DNA of 31,615 bases from an uncultured Clostridia bacterium (GCA_947652805.1 CANTEM010000002.1:1-31615); one strand, 5' to 3'. Numbered from the stretch's first letter, positions 7,511-15,426 are shown. Notes: generated by a model from the sequence alone, not told the origin. Made by a program: numbers and translations.

Positions 7511-10153
7511 CTATTCCACCAATCCGTATTTTACCTTGATTCGGTCCAGCTTTTCCAGCATCGGCTGGGCGCCGAACCACAAAAACAGTACCGTGGACGC
7601 TGCATGGACAGCGTCCATGGGGAATCCGGATATATAATACCCAAGCAGGATTTTCAGATTCAGGGTTTCACTGCCCCAGATCAGCGCCGATGCAGGATTC
7701 ATAATCCCACCGTATATGAGGAAGGTACAAATCCCGCCGAACACGCAAAGGGACTCCCGGGAACGCAGCAACCAGCCTTTTTTATAAAGCACTCCTGCAA
7801 GAAACCCGATAATCCCCATGGCAAACATTTGCCATGGGGTCCAGGGACCCTGAGAAAACAGAATATTTGAAACCAGCATTGTCAGCGCGCCGACCAAAAA
7901 TCCCGTTTCTCCGCCGAGCGCCACGCCGGCAATAATGGTCAGCGCCATCACCGGCTTGAACTGGGGCAAAACGAAGAACGCCGCCCGCCCGGCAACTGCC
8001 AGGGCGCAGAGCGTGGCAATCAGCACCAGCTCCCGTGCCTTTGGCTTTCTTCCTTCAAACACCAGAAAGAACGGCACCATACATTCAATCAACACAGCTA
8101 AAGCAGTTATGTAATACTGCTTTTTTTCTATATATACAAGTCCTGCAAACAGGGTCAGCGGAATCAGCAGCAATATAAGCACTGCCGCTGCCACCGTCCG
8201 TTTGGAAAGACCGCGCCTTTGTACAGGCGTCTGCACCTGCACCGGCGGGGCGCTCCGGCGACCGAGGAATACTGCAACCAGGGAAAGAAGCAAAATAAAG
8301 GCTCCATACCAGAGAAGCTGGTTTTTCCCCATGGCGGTCATGCCGTTTTTGTCAATCAGCTTGCTGAGGTTTTCCGCTCCAGCGGAATATAAAAACACAG
8401 CGAGGGCAAGAGCGCCGCTGACAGCCGCACCGATTTTCCGCCACAGGGGCAGTTTTTTTACTGTTTTCTCTGTAGGCTCTACAGCAGGAAAGGACGGAAC
8501 GCATTCCTCGCTGACAGAAGCGGCAGGAACCGTTCCGCCGATCACGGAAATCACATCCTCCACCGTTACGGCGGCGGACTCCGTTTCCCTTGCCATACGG
8601 TTCGCCGCTGTAGTATAAAAGCTGTTGCCGGCGAAAAACGTATCCGGCGGGGCGGCGGTTACAATATGCCCGTCGAAAAACAATCCGCATGTGTCCCCGT
8701 ATCGGGCACAAAACGCCACGTCATGACTAACCATGATCAAACAAACGCCGCTGTTTTTCAGCCGCTGTAAAATATCCGCTAGGGTTTCCTTAAAAGGAGC
8801 GTCCAACCCCTTGGTCGGCTCGTCCAGCAAAAGGATATCCGGAGCAGTGAGCAATACCTTTGCAAGCGCGGCGCGCTGCTGCTCTCCGCCGGAAAGATCA
8901 TAGGGATGCCGCCCCAGCAGGTCTGCGATCCCGCAAAGGGAAGCCGCCTCCATAATCTGCCGCTCCCGCTCCTCTGCCGCCGTCTTTTTCAGTCGGGGTA
9001 CATCTGCAAGATCCTCCCCCACCGTGTGTTTCACAAACACTGTCTGGGGATCCTGGGGAAGATATCCCACTGTGCCGTTTACCCGGATCTCCCCCCGCTG
9101 GGGCTTCAGCAGTCCCCCAAGCATACCCAGGGTTGTGGTTTTTCCACTGCCATTGCCCCCAAGAATACACAATAGTTCCCCGGCGTGGGCAGACAAATCC
9201 AATCCCCGCACAATGTCGGGCGCATCCTTTTCATACCGGAACCAAACCTCATGGGTACAGATCCGCTGTGCACCGAACGTCCTGGGGGCACTGGGTTTTT
9301 CCAAAGGATGTATGGGGTGGGTCTGGGTGTAGCGGCGCAGAAATGCTCTGCCATCGTTGACGGTAACCGGGCAGGGAAAATCGCAGTCCACCGCTCCCCA
9401 TACCCGCATGGCTGCGGGCATGGCGGAAAACATGGTGCTGCGGGTCTCCCGCAGGTATTTACCTACTTCTTCCACGGCACCAACCGTACAAATGCGTCCC
9501 TGCTCCATAACTGCCGCCTGGGAGGCATATGCCAAGGCTTCTTCCAGCCGGTGTTCGGACAGCACTATGGTGGTGCCAAGCTCCCGGTTGATTTTCGAAA
9601 GGGTGGCTAAAAATTCCGATGCGGCAATGGGATCCAGTTGGGCGGTTGGTTCGTCCAGAACCAGCACCTCCGGCTGCATCGCCATAACACTTGCAAGACT
9701 GAGCAGCTGCTTTTGCCCGCCGGACAGGTCGGACACATTTTTATAGTACCAATCTTCAATCCCGAAAAACGCCGCCATTTCCGCAGTCCGCCGGCGAATC
9801 GTGGAGGTATCCAGTCCAAGGCTTTCCAGCCCGAAGGCAAGCTCATGCCAGACCTTGTCTGTCACAATTTGATGTTCCGGCGACTGGAGGACGAACCCGA
9901 TTTTGGAAGCGGCAGTCTGGGGATCCAGCTTTTCCAGAGATGTACCCTTATAGGACACGGTGCCGCTGCGCATGCCGTGGGGCATGAGGGCAGACTTCAA
10001 GTGCCGGAGCAATGTGGATTTTCCGCTGCCGGAATATCCGCAAAGGACAAAGAACGCGCCCCGCCGGACCGTTATGCTTACATCCTGTAATGCCGCCTTT
10101 TTCTGATCCGGGTACGTAAAGCTCAGGCCTTCGATTGTAAGGATTTCTTCCAT
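7511..10153 (-). CDS. ECF transporter A-A'-S fusion: two ABC ATPases plus S component (predicted cobalamin)
   Basis: One 880-residue chain carries three parts normally made separately. ATPase 1 (about 1-235) has Walker A GYSGSGKST at 39-47, signature LSGGQKQ and LVLDEPTAQLDP. ATPase 2 (about 290-510) has GGNGSGKTT, signature LSGGEQQR and LLLDEPTKGLD. After a linker come about five hydrophobic segments. The last 180 residues (about 701-880) resemble an ECF S component, with FKPVMALTIIAGVALGGE and GPWTPWQMFAMG. The EcfT gene overlaps its start by 31 bp. Cobalamin as substrate is inferred from the riboswitch heading the operon and the transcobalamin-like neighbours. AAGGAAG precedes the ATG. No gene for a separate S component is present nearby. 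Confidence 0.88.
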   Translation of the reverse strand: MEEILTIEGLSFTYPDQKKAALQDVSITVRRGAFFVLCGYSGSGKSTLLRHLKSALMPHGMRSGTVSYKGTSLEKLDPQTAASKIGFVLQSPEHQIVTDKVWHELAFGLESLGLDTSTIRRRTAEMAAFFGIEDWYYKNVSDLSGGQKQLLSLASVMAMQPEVLVLDEPTAQLDPIAASEFLATLSKINRELGTTIVLSEHRLEEALAYASQAAVMEQGRICTVGAVEEVGKYLRETRSTMFSAMPAAMRVWGAVDCDFPCPVTVNDGRAFLRRYTQTHPIHPLEKPSAPRTFGAQRICTHEVWFRYEKDAPDIVRGLDLSAHAGELLCILGGNGSGKTTTLGMLGGLLKPQRGEIRVNGTVGYLPQDPQTVFVKHTVGEDLADVPRLKKTAAEERERQIMEAASLCGIADLLGRHPYDLSGGEQQRAALAKVLLTAPDILLLDEPTKGLDAPFKETLADILQRLKNSGVCLIMVSHDVAFCARYGDTCGLFFDGHIVTAAPPDTFFAGNSFYTTAANRMARETESAAVTVEDVISVIGGTVPAASVSEECVPSFPAVEPTEKTVKKLPLWRKIGAAVSGALALAVFLYSAGAENLSKLIDKNGMTAMGKNQLLWYGAFILLLSLVAVFLGRRSAPPVQVQTPVQRRGLSKRTVAAAVLILLLIPLTLFAGLVYIEKKQYYITALAVLIECMVPFFLVFEGRKPKARELVLIATLCALAVAGRAAFFVLPQFKPVMALTIIAGVALGGETGFLVGALTMLVSNILFSQGPWTPWQMFAMGIIGFLAGVLYKKGWLLRSRESLCVFGGICTFLIYGGIMNPASALIWGSETLNLKILLGYYISGFPMDAVHAASTVLFLWFGAQPMLEKLDRIKVKYGLVE

Positions 10154-11022
10154 AGTGCCACTTCCTTTCTGTCAATATAAATGGGCATACTGCAAAAAAC
10201 AAAATAAACGGTTGCCAGCACAATTGTGATCGGCTGGATGAGCACTCCCCGTATGCTTGGAAAATACCGCCAGTAAAGACTGCCGGATATGCCGCCGCAA
10301 AGGAGAAACAATCCGCAAAACAGGAGAAAACAGAGGGCTGTTTTGTCCCGCTCTGTAAACCGATAGATGGAATACGCCGTCCGGCGCGCGGTGCCGTAGC
10401 CCCGGCTTTTCATACTGTCCGCTGTTTCCAGGGCATTTTCCATGCTCCATGTGACCACAATGGAGAAGCAAGCCACTGCGTTTTTGATCCGTTTCAGGAG
10501 CGGACCGTTTGCCGTATCCCTGCCCAGCGTCGCCTGCACCTGCCGCACCTGATCGAACTGGGCTTTGAAGCGGGGAACAAACCGCAGGGTCATACTAAGC
10601 ACCAGTGACATCGCCGGAATGATTCTTCCGAACAGATACACAAATTTATCCGATGTAAAGACTTCTGAAAAACAGGCGAACCACAACAGAACAGCGGCAA
10701 GCATCATCCCGGCGGCGCAGCCGTAAACGATACTTTCCAGGGTCAGGGGATTGCCGGTGGGCAAATAGCACAGCCGGGTTTGCCCCGCATGGCTGAAAGC
10801 AGGGTTGACAAACGCGGTAATCAAAAACAGGGGCAGTATTCCTCGCAGGATCAGCCCCGCCGCCTTTGCTCCCCTCAGGGTGATATAATACCACACGGCG
10901 GAAAGGAGCGAGATCATGAGAAATACCGGATGCATACAAATCATGGAAAAAACAAAAATCAAGCTGAAATACAGAAAATTCACTGTCGGGTGATAGCTCC
11001 CGAAAGCGTCCGTATACCCCAT
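10123..11022 (-). CDS. ECF transporter transmembrane component T (EcfT/CbiQ family)
   Basis: A 299-residue integral membrane protein that would couple the ATPases to the S component in an energy-coupling-factor transporter. It shows several hydrophobic helices and the family's cytoplasmic coupling region, seen here as ADSMKSRGYGTARRT, in which the SRGYG stretch corresponds to the Ala-Arg-Gly signature that docks onto the ATPases. GGAAAGGAG sits shortly ahead of the ATG. The gene lies 25 bases downstream of the DUF4430 lipoprotein gene and overlaps the start of the A-A'-S fusion, so T and A-A'-S are almost certainly co-translated. This gives a dedicated (group I) transporter, unlike the shared EcfAA'T module used by ThiT-type proteins. 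Confidence 0.9.
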   Translation of the reverse strand: MGYTDAFGSYHPTVNFLYFSLIFVFSMICMHPVFLMISLLSAVWYYITLRGAKAAGLILRGILPLFLITAFVNPAFSHAGQTRLCYLPTGNPLTLESIVYGCAAGMMLAAVLLWFACFSEVFTSDKFVYLFGRIIPAMSLVLSMTLRFVPRFKAQFDQVRQVQATLGRDTANGPLLKRIKNAVACFSIVVTWSMENALETADSMKSRGYGTARRTAYSIYRFTERDKTALCFLLFCGLFLLCGGISGSLYWRYFPSIRGVLIQPITIVLATVYFVFCSMPIYIDRKEVALWKKSLQSKA

Positions 11023-11047
11023 AATATTACGCTCCTTTCCTGATAGG

Positions 11048-12184
11048 TCAGTTTATTGCATTGGCGCCGCCGATATCGGCGCCCAGATCACAGGTATACC
11101 GCCATTCTACAGTATCCCCCGGGGACAGCTGATACCGGCTGCATCCGTAGTTCGGATACCAGCTGTTTACCCGGTACATCCAGCCGGAGCCGGAACCGCA
11201 GTCAAATTCGTACAAATTATGGATTCCTTCTATATACGCGCTGTTGTACATGGGTGTCCAGGAGGATTCCATATGAATATTATTTTCCCGGCAAATCCGC
11301 TGCAAAAGGTCAAATACAGATTCCCCTTCATAAAATGTGACCGTCTGCGCTGCAAAGATGACACCGTTTGTCGGGAGCGCGTCTAGCTTGTCCGGCTCCA
11401 AAATTGCAAGATTGTTGAAAATGGAGGAGCATTCAATGGAAAACGTGCAGGTATATTCCTTACGTGTATCTACCGTCTGCTCCTCCGGCTCTGCCGGAAG
11501 AGGCTTGCCTGCCGGGACAGGATCCGTTTTATATAGATCCTGCCCCGTGGCGTTGCCATCGGAAATGGGGCTTTGTGTCTGCACCGGTGCCGGAGGTGCT
11601 GTTGTTTCCGGAGGCACTTCCGGTTCCAAAGGGGCAGTGGATTCTGTTTCCGGCTGGGTTGTTTCTTCCTCCGTCTCCAAGGCTATGGTAAAGGTACCTG
11701 TGTGCACCTCGGGTGAAAAATTCAAAATGCTGTGTTCGCTGCCTGTAATTTCCGCTTGACATACTTCTTCCCCCCTATTGCCGTCCTCAGTAACCGCATA
11801 TACCAGCGCGTGGGGCGCCTCCCAGCGTTCGTTCAGATAAATGGAAAGAACAGGAAAGAAGCCGAAATCCTCCCCGGAAAGATACCGGAAGGTAATTTGT
11901 TCCCTGCCGGCTTCTGTAATTTCAATACCCAGGTTTCTGTCCTTCGCTTCGTCAATATCACTGCCGAAAACTATCCACGTATACCGGATTTCCCCTGACT
12001 TTCCCACAAATGTGCCCGCCTTGTTTTCCTGCATGAGGGAATCAAAAACAGATGCCTTGATTATACCGCTTTCGGGAATCTCCACAGTCGCCGCCAAAGT
12101 CAGGGGGCTGCTGTTCAGGGATGCGCAGCTGCACAGTCCTGCAATACAGATTATGGCGAGAAACAGGCTTAATATGTTCTTCAT
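11048..12184 (-). CDS. Lipoprotein with C-terminal transcobalamin-like domain (DUF4430)
   Basis: A 378-residue predicted lipoprotein: hydrophobic signal then LCSC, with lipidation expected on C20. Residues about 21-170 form an unrecognised beta-rich domain. A Thr/Pro/Glu linker (about 170-240) reads as an extended spacer. Residues about 244-373 match DUF4430, the transcobalamin-like C-terminal family: GESVFDLLQRICREN, SGWMYRVN, LSPGDTVEWRYTCDLG. In animal intrinsic factor and transcobalamin this beta domain closes over the corrin ring held by an alpha/alpha barrel. Here the barrel is the neighbouring gene, 7 bases upstream. I infer a membrane-tethered B12-binding subunit delivering to the ECF transporter. 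Family is firm; ligand is inference. Confidence 0.85.
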   Translation of the reverse strand: MKNILSLFLAIICIAGLCSCASLNSSPLTLAATVEIPESGIIKASVFDSLMQENKAGTFVGKSGEIRYTWIVFGSDIDEAKDRNLGIEITEAGREQITFRYLSGEDFGFFPVLSIYLNERWEAPHALVYAVTEDGNRGEEVCQAEITGSEHSILNFSPEVHTGTFTIALETEEETTQPETESTAPLEPEVPPETTAPPAPVQTQSPISDGNATGQDLYKTDPVPAGKPLPAEPEEQTVDTRKEYTCTFSIECSSIFNNLAILEPDKLDALPTNGVIFAAQTVTFYEGESVFDLLQRICRENNIHMESSWTPMYNSAYIEGIHNLYEFDCGSGSGWMYRVNSWYPNYGCSRYQLSPGDTVEWRYTCDLGADIGGANAIN

Positions 12185-12191
12185 AAAATCC

Positions 12192-13418
12192 TCAAAGCTG
12201 CTTTTCTTTGGATTTATATAAGGCAGTTAGCACAAATCCCGCGGCGGACAAAAGAAGCACGCCTGCATATACGAAACAATCGTCTCCTGTAGGGGGACTC
12301 TGCACAGCCTTGTCCTCCGTCTTTTCCGGAGATGACCCTACTTCCGGCGCGTTTGTTGATACCGGTCCAGTCTGCACATCGGTGGTTTCATCAGAAGGCG
12401 CAGTTGTTTCTCCGGTAGTATCCTCCGGCGGGATTTCCTCCTGCTCCCAGGGGAATGTTACATCCCGCATATCGTACAGGCTTGTCTTATTTTCCACAAA
12501 ACGGTAGTATGCAGCAAGGGCGTAATAGCTCTGCTCTGTCGCCATACCGTTTACACCGCCGCCCATAACGTGGCTAAACCCGCCGTCCACACTGAACGCT
12601 GCCAGCGCGTCCAAAACGGAACAGCCGTTTTGGATGAATCGGGGGTCTGTCCCGGGATCAATTCCAAGAGCCGTCAGTGCCACAATTACCTGTGCACAGG
12701 ATTCGCTGTTTACAGAACCCCAGCTGCCATATCCGCCGCCGTCTGCCTGGAGCGCAGACAGGCGATCCAAAGCGTGATCCACAGCCGCGTTCACCGCTGC
12801 GTCTGTGCTGTAATAAGGCGCCAGCGCCTGGAGTGCCATTGCTGTGATATCCGGGTCAGCGCTGGTTCCGAACAGCGCCCAGCCGCCGTCTGCAAGCTGT
12901 GCATTCAATATAGCGGATATCAGCGATTCCCGTGTCACATCACCGGCAGGGATTTCGTAGTTATGAGAATCAAAAGCAATGAGCGCCCAGACAGGACCGT
13001 TGAGTCCCTGCTTTTTTACATAAGCCAGATCGGATAGACCCATAAGCAGATTGTGTCCGTCCACATCGGTCACATCACAGCCCATGGCGGTCAGCGCCAA
13101 AATCACCCGGGCGTTATCTGTAGATTTTGCCCGGTGCAGCTGCTGTTTATCATTGATATTTTCTCGTACATACTGAACCACATTGTCATAATATCCGGCG
13201 GGAATGTCTCTACCGCTTCTTGCAAGTCCAATTACCGCCCATTCCCCGCCGGCGCTGCCCACAATCGGTGTGCCGAGAGAAGCGATATAATCGCCGGTGG
13301 CTTTATAGATGCTTTCTAACTGCTCGGCTTCCACAGCCATAACAGGGGTTATGATGCCCAAAATAAGTAAAAATGAAAAAATCAGCGCGCTCACGCGTTT
13401 ACATACTTGTCCCTTCAT
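12192..13418 (-). CDS. Secreted wall-anchored alpha/alpha-barrel protein (prenyltransferase/terpene-cyclase-like repeats; transcobalamin alpha-domain-like)
   Basis: A 408-residue protein with a signal peptide (about 1-28, ending near PVMA). Repeated helical hairpins (about 30-325) contain DGGW/DGGG/DGGF turns, for example QLADGGWALFG, QADGGGYGSWG and SVDGGFSHVMG, typical of alpha6/alpha6 toroids shared by terpene cyclases, prenyltransferases and the alpha domain of intrinsic factor. A Thr/Glu/Pro linker follows, then SPPTG (374-378), a hydrophobic stretch and the tail YKSKEKQL. This fits the (S/P)PxTG sortase signals known in clostridia. Since the gene lies in a B12-riboswitch operon next to a DUF4430 protein, a role in B12 capture is more likely than terpene chemistry. 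No catalytic DxDD motif was seen. Confidence 0.85.
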   Translation of the reverse strand: MKGQVCKRVSALIFSFLLILGIITPVMAVEAEQLESIYKATGDYIASLGTPIVGSAGGEWAVIGLARSGRDIPAGYYDNVVQYVRENINDKQQLHRAKSTDNARVILALTAMGCDVTDVDGHNLLMGLSDLAYVKKQGLNGPVWALIAFDSHNYEIPAGDVTRESLISAILNAQLADGGWALFGTSADPDITAMALQALAPYYSTDAAVNAAVDHALDRLSALQADGGGYGSWGSVNSESCAQVIVALTALGIDPGTDPRFIQNGCSVLDALAAFSVDGGFSHVMGGGVNGMATEQSYYALAAYYRFVENKTSLYDMRDVTFPWEQEEIPPEDTTGETTAPSDETTDVQTGPVSTNAPEVGSSPEKTEDKAVQSPPTGDDCFVYAGVLLLSAAGFVLTALYKSKEKQL

Positions 13419-13424
13419 AATAAA

Positions 13425-13646
13425 TCACTCCTTTTTACGTTTCTTTCTCCTGTGAGATGTTTTTGGGGCCGTCCGTTTTTCCTTCAACCCCACAGCCTCC
13501 AGCGCTCTGGGCCAGGGACCCAAAAACGCCTTGATCCGGGATCTTGTTTGATCGTCAAAATCCTCTTTTTTGGGAATTCTCCCAAGCTCTCTGTATTTTT
13601 CAGTCAATTGCTCCGTCGCCCAAGCAATTTTCTCTTCTGTAGTCAT
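13425..13646 (-). CDS. Small basic protein with a homing-endonuclease-associated (HNH_repeat-like) domain
   Basis: A 73-residue protein, first gene of the B12-riboswitch operon. Residues about 8-54 (EKYRELGRIPKKEDFDD through GPWPRALEAVGL) resemble the small helical HNH-associated repeat, a putative DNA-binding module found beside homing nucleases and alone. The tail is very basic (RRKKRKKE). The ATG at 13646 has GGAGGTG just upstream; an extended reading from 13688 would run through the terminator hairpin and is rejected. The stop is 6 bases before the next start. It could be a DNA- or RNA-binding regulator, or a small translated leader that improves coupling; nothing in the sequence decides this. 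No nuclease domain is present. Confidence 0.7.
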   Translation of the reverse strand: MTTEEKIAWATEQLTEKYRELGRIPKKEDFDDQTRSRIKAFLGPWPRALEAVGLKEKRTAPKTSHRRKKRKKE

Positions 13647-13666
13647 ACTGCACCTCCTCTGTCCAA

Positions 13667-13702
13667 AATAAAAATACCCTTTCCACACGGTAGGAAAGAG
13701 TA
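13667..13702 (-). terminator. Terminator 2 of the cobalamin-riboswitch expression platform
   Basis: In the minus-strand RNA, UACUCUUUCC pairs with GGAAAGGGUA around an 8-base loop (10 pairs including one G-U) and runs into a U-rich tract, about 20 bases before the first start codon. Its 5' arm overlaps a long-range pairing described for this leader. Confidence 0.75.
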
Positions 13703-13749
13703 CAACAGATTTATCCGGGTACAGCGCAGGGCGGCAGTCAGGTTAATGC

Positions 13750-13799
13750 AAAAAAGCACAACCACAACACTGCCGCGCAGCAGATAAACCGGTTGCACT
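13750..13799 (-). terminator. Terminator 1 of the cobalamin-riboswitch expression platform
   Basis: In the minus-strand RNA, AGUGCAACC pairs with GGUUGUGCU (with two G-U pairs) and is followed by a U6 run; an inner stem CUGC/GCAG lies between the arms. It follows the B12 box by about 30 bases. Confidence 0.7.
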
Positions 13800-13828
13800 C
13801 TTCTCGCCCAATCATGTTAAACCTATAA

Positions 13829-13985
13829 AAATACGGCAGGTATCCTGACTTATGACGCAGCGCCGCCGAAGGCGGCACGCAAAAGAGCAGCCTTCTCAAG
13901 CATAAGCCCAATGGTAAATTGCTCTTCCTTTCGTCAAATACAGTAATGGCGGTTGTTCCGGATTCGAACCGGATTCCCTTTTACA
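13829..13985 (-). promoter_or_regulatory. Cobalamin (B12) riboswitch aptamer
   Basis: Read on the minus strand, the conserved blocks appear in the usual order: AAGGGAA, GGTTCGAATCCGG, GCCATTACTGTA, CCATTGGGC, AGAAGG, and the B12 box AGTCAGGATACCTGCCG (13834-13850). A GC-rich hairpin GCCGCCTTCGGCGGC lies before the B12 box. It precedes the five-gene ECF/transcobalamin-like operon, which it presumably switches off when cobalamin is plentiful. Binding preference (adenosyl- versus hydroxo-cobalamin) cannot be told. Confidence 0.93.
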
Positions 13986-14066
13986 TCTATTCAGCTTACA
14001 ACTTTTCAAACCGTATTTTCATTATCCGATATTCTATTTTGTTGATAGGCTTTGAAACCTGCGGTT

Positions 14067-14095
14067 ATTTTATCATATTTTGGCAGAATAGTCAA
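14067..14095 (-). promoter_or_regulatory. Promoter of the B12-uptake operon
   Basis: On the minus strand TTGACT (14095-14090) and TAAAAT (14072-14067) are separated by 17 bases, about 80 bases ahead of the riboswitch aptamer. Confidence 0.65.
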
Positions 14096-14120
14096 TGCAC
14101 AATTGTGCAGGTAGGACGAA

Positions 14121-14147
14121 CAAAAGCCTCCCCCTTTGCAGGGGGAG
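14121..14147 (-). terminator. Probable terminator of the GH25 lysozyme gene
   Basis: CTCCCCC-tgcaaa-GGGGGAG on the minus strand, followed by a short T-run (GCTTTTG), 15 bases after the lysozyme stop. The hairpin resembles the constant hairpin of the dispersed repeats, so it may be a repeat remnant used as a terminator. Confidence 0.6.
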
Positions 14148-14162
14148 ACACATTCTCCAGCA

Positions 14163-15383
14163 TCACACAATGGATATTACACCTGTTCCCGGGTCAAAGG
14201 AAACCCGCGTTCCCCGGCTGACCTTGCCGTACAGCCATACCCCTGCCGTGCCGTGTCCCGACAATACAAATCCGCCCGAAGGGATCACCATATTCCCCTG
14301 CCCGTATACAGGCTGATCCAGTGCCCGACCGTCTGCACCGATGCCAACCTCAAACCCATATGGATTGGTGCCAGTACGCCCGCTCCGGTTATACAGAATC
14401 AACTGATCCGTTCCCCGTCCGGTGTTCACACCGTTTACCGTACGCCAGATTCCCGGTGTGGCAATTACCCGGCTGCCTTCAATGCGCACCTTATAATTTT
14501 CCCGCACATGACCGTACAGCCACACGCCCGCCGTACCGTGACCGGACAGCACATAGCCGCCGGCGGGCTTTTTCATGTTGCCTGCACCGTATATAGGATT
14601 ACTCAGGGCAATGCCGTTTCTGTCAATACCTACCTCAAACCCGTATTTATTGGTTCCGGTATATTCCCTCGTATACCGCACCAGCGTATCCGCGGCTCTG
14701 CCAATATTCGTACCTGCCAGATACCCTTCTGCGCCGCTTCCGCCTGAGACAGCATATCCGTTTTTTCCTGCCGCACGGATCATTGCAGGATAATCTGCGA
14801 TCATATAATCCTGATCGCAAACTACCCCTGCAACGGTATTGGGGCGGAGCAGATTCGTCTCCCCGCCAAACTGCCACATGCCTAAAAGGGACAGGGGCGT
14901 ATAGGTACACTGCCGCGCCCATTGCGCTACCCAATGGGCATAGGATTGCAGCTCTCCGTCATATAAATTGGACTGAAAAAAGGAGGTAGATGAATAGATT
15001 CCCACCCAAAAATCCCGCTCCTCCAGATATGCGCACCACGCCTTTACCACATCGGTAAGTCTTCGTTTGCCGATTGCACGCAGGGTATTGTCCTCCACAT
15101 CCAGATATACTGGCAAATCAAACTGTCGGCCGCTTAATACATTATTATATAAAAATGCCGCTTCCTGCCGTGCCTCCTCCGGTGTTCTTGCCATACAGTA
15201 CTGATACACACCCCGATGCAGCCCAGCCGCTCCGGCTCTATCGTAATACTGATCAAATCTTGCGTCCTTTCCGGTGGAATATGCCCCCCTTAGAATCGCA
15301 AATTCCACCCCTTCCTGGGCTGCTCTCGCAAAGTTGAAATCGCCTTGCCACTTGGACACGTCGATTCCAAAAATATATGCCAT
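14163..15383 (-). CDS. GH25 lysozyme with duplicated C-terminal module
   Basis: A 406-residue muramidase-like protein that would cut the MurNAc-GlcNAc bond of peptidoglycan. The GH25 barrel (about 4-205) begins FGIDVSKWQG with D8 and carries the catalytic acidic pair D95/E97 in PVYLDVED, with WQFGG near its end. Two copies of an 80-90-residue module follow, each reading roughly TGTN-YGFEVGI...GNM--P-GG-VLSGHGTAGVWLYG. The start at 15383 has AGAGAGG 8 bases upstream. Neither this start nor the longer in-frame reading gives a signal peptide, which is odd for a cell-wall enzyme; phage endolysins also lack one, but no holin or phage gene is nearby. The duplicated module's function is not known to me. 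Confidence 0.88.
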   Translation of the reverse strand: MAYIFGIDVSKWQGDFNFARAAQEGVEFAILRGAYSTGKDARFDQYYDRAGAAGLHRGVYQYCMARTPEEARQEAAFLYNNVLSGRQFDLPVYLDVEDNTLRAIGKRRLTDVVKAWCAYLEERDFWVGIYSSTSFFQSNLYDGELQSYAHWVAQWARQCTYTPLSLLGMWQFGGETNLLRPNTVAGVVCDQDYMIADYPAMIRAAGKNGYAVSGGSGAEGYLAGTNIGRAADTLVRYTREYTGTNKYGFEVGIDRNGIALSNPIYGAGNMKKPAGGYVLSGHGTAGVWLYGHVRENYKVRIEGSRVIATPGIWRTVNGVNTGRGTDQLILYNRSGRTGTNPYGFEVGIGADGRALDQPVYGQGNMVIPSGGFVLSGHGTAGVWLYGKVSRGTRVSFDPGTGVISIV

Positions 15384-15426
15384 TTTAGATTCCTCTCTTT
15401 CTGAATATCGCGGCACATACAATGCC

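Noticed and set aside
12192..13418. Annotation of the barrel protein as a terpene cyclase or squalene-hopene cyclase
   Set aside because: It is secreted and wall-anchored, lacks a visible DxDD catalytic motif and belongs to a B12-regulated operon; only the fold is shared.
13955..13980. GGTTCGAATCC on the minus strand, resembling a tRNA T-arm
   Set aside because: No acceptor, D or anticodon arm can be built around it. It is part of the conserved GGTTCGAATCCGG block of the cobalamin riboswitch.
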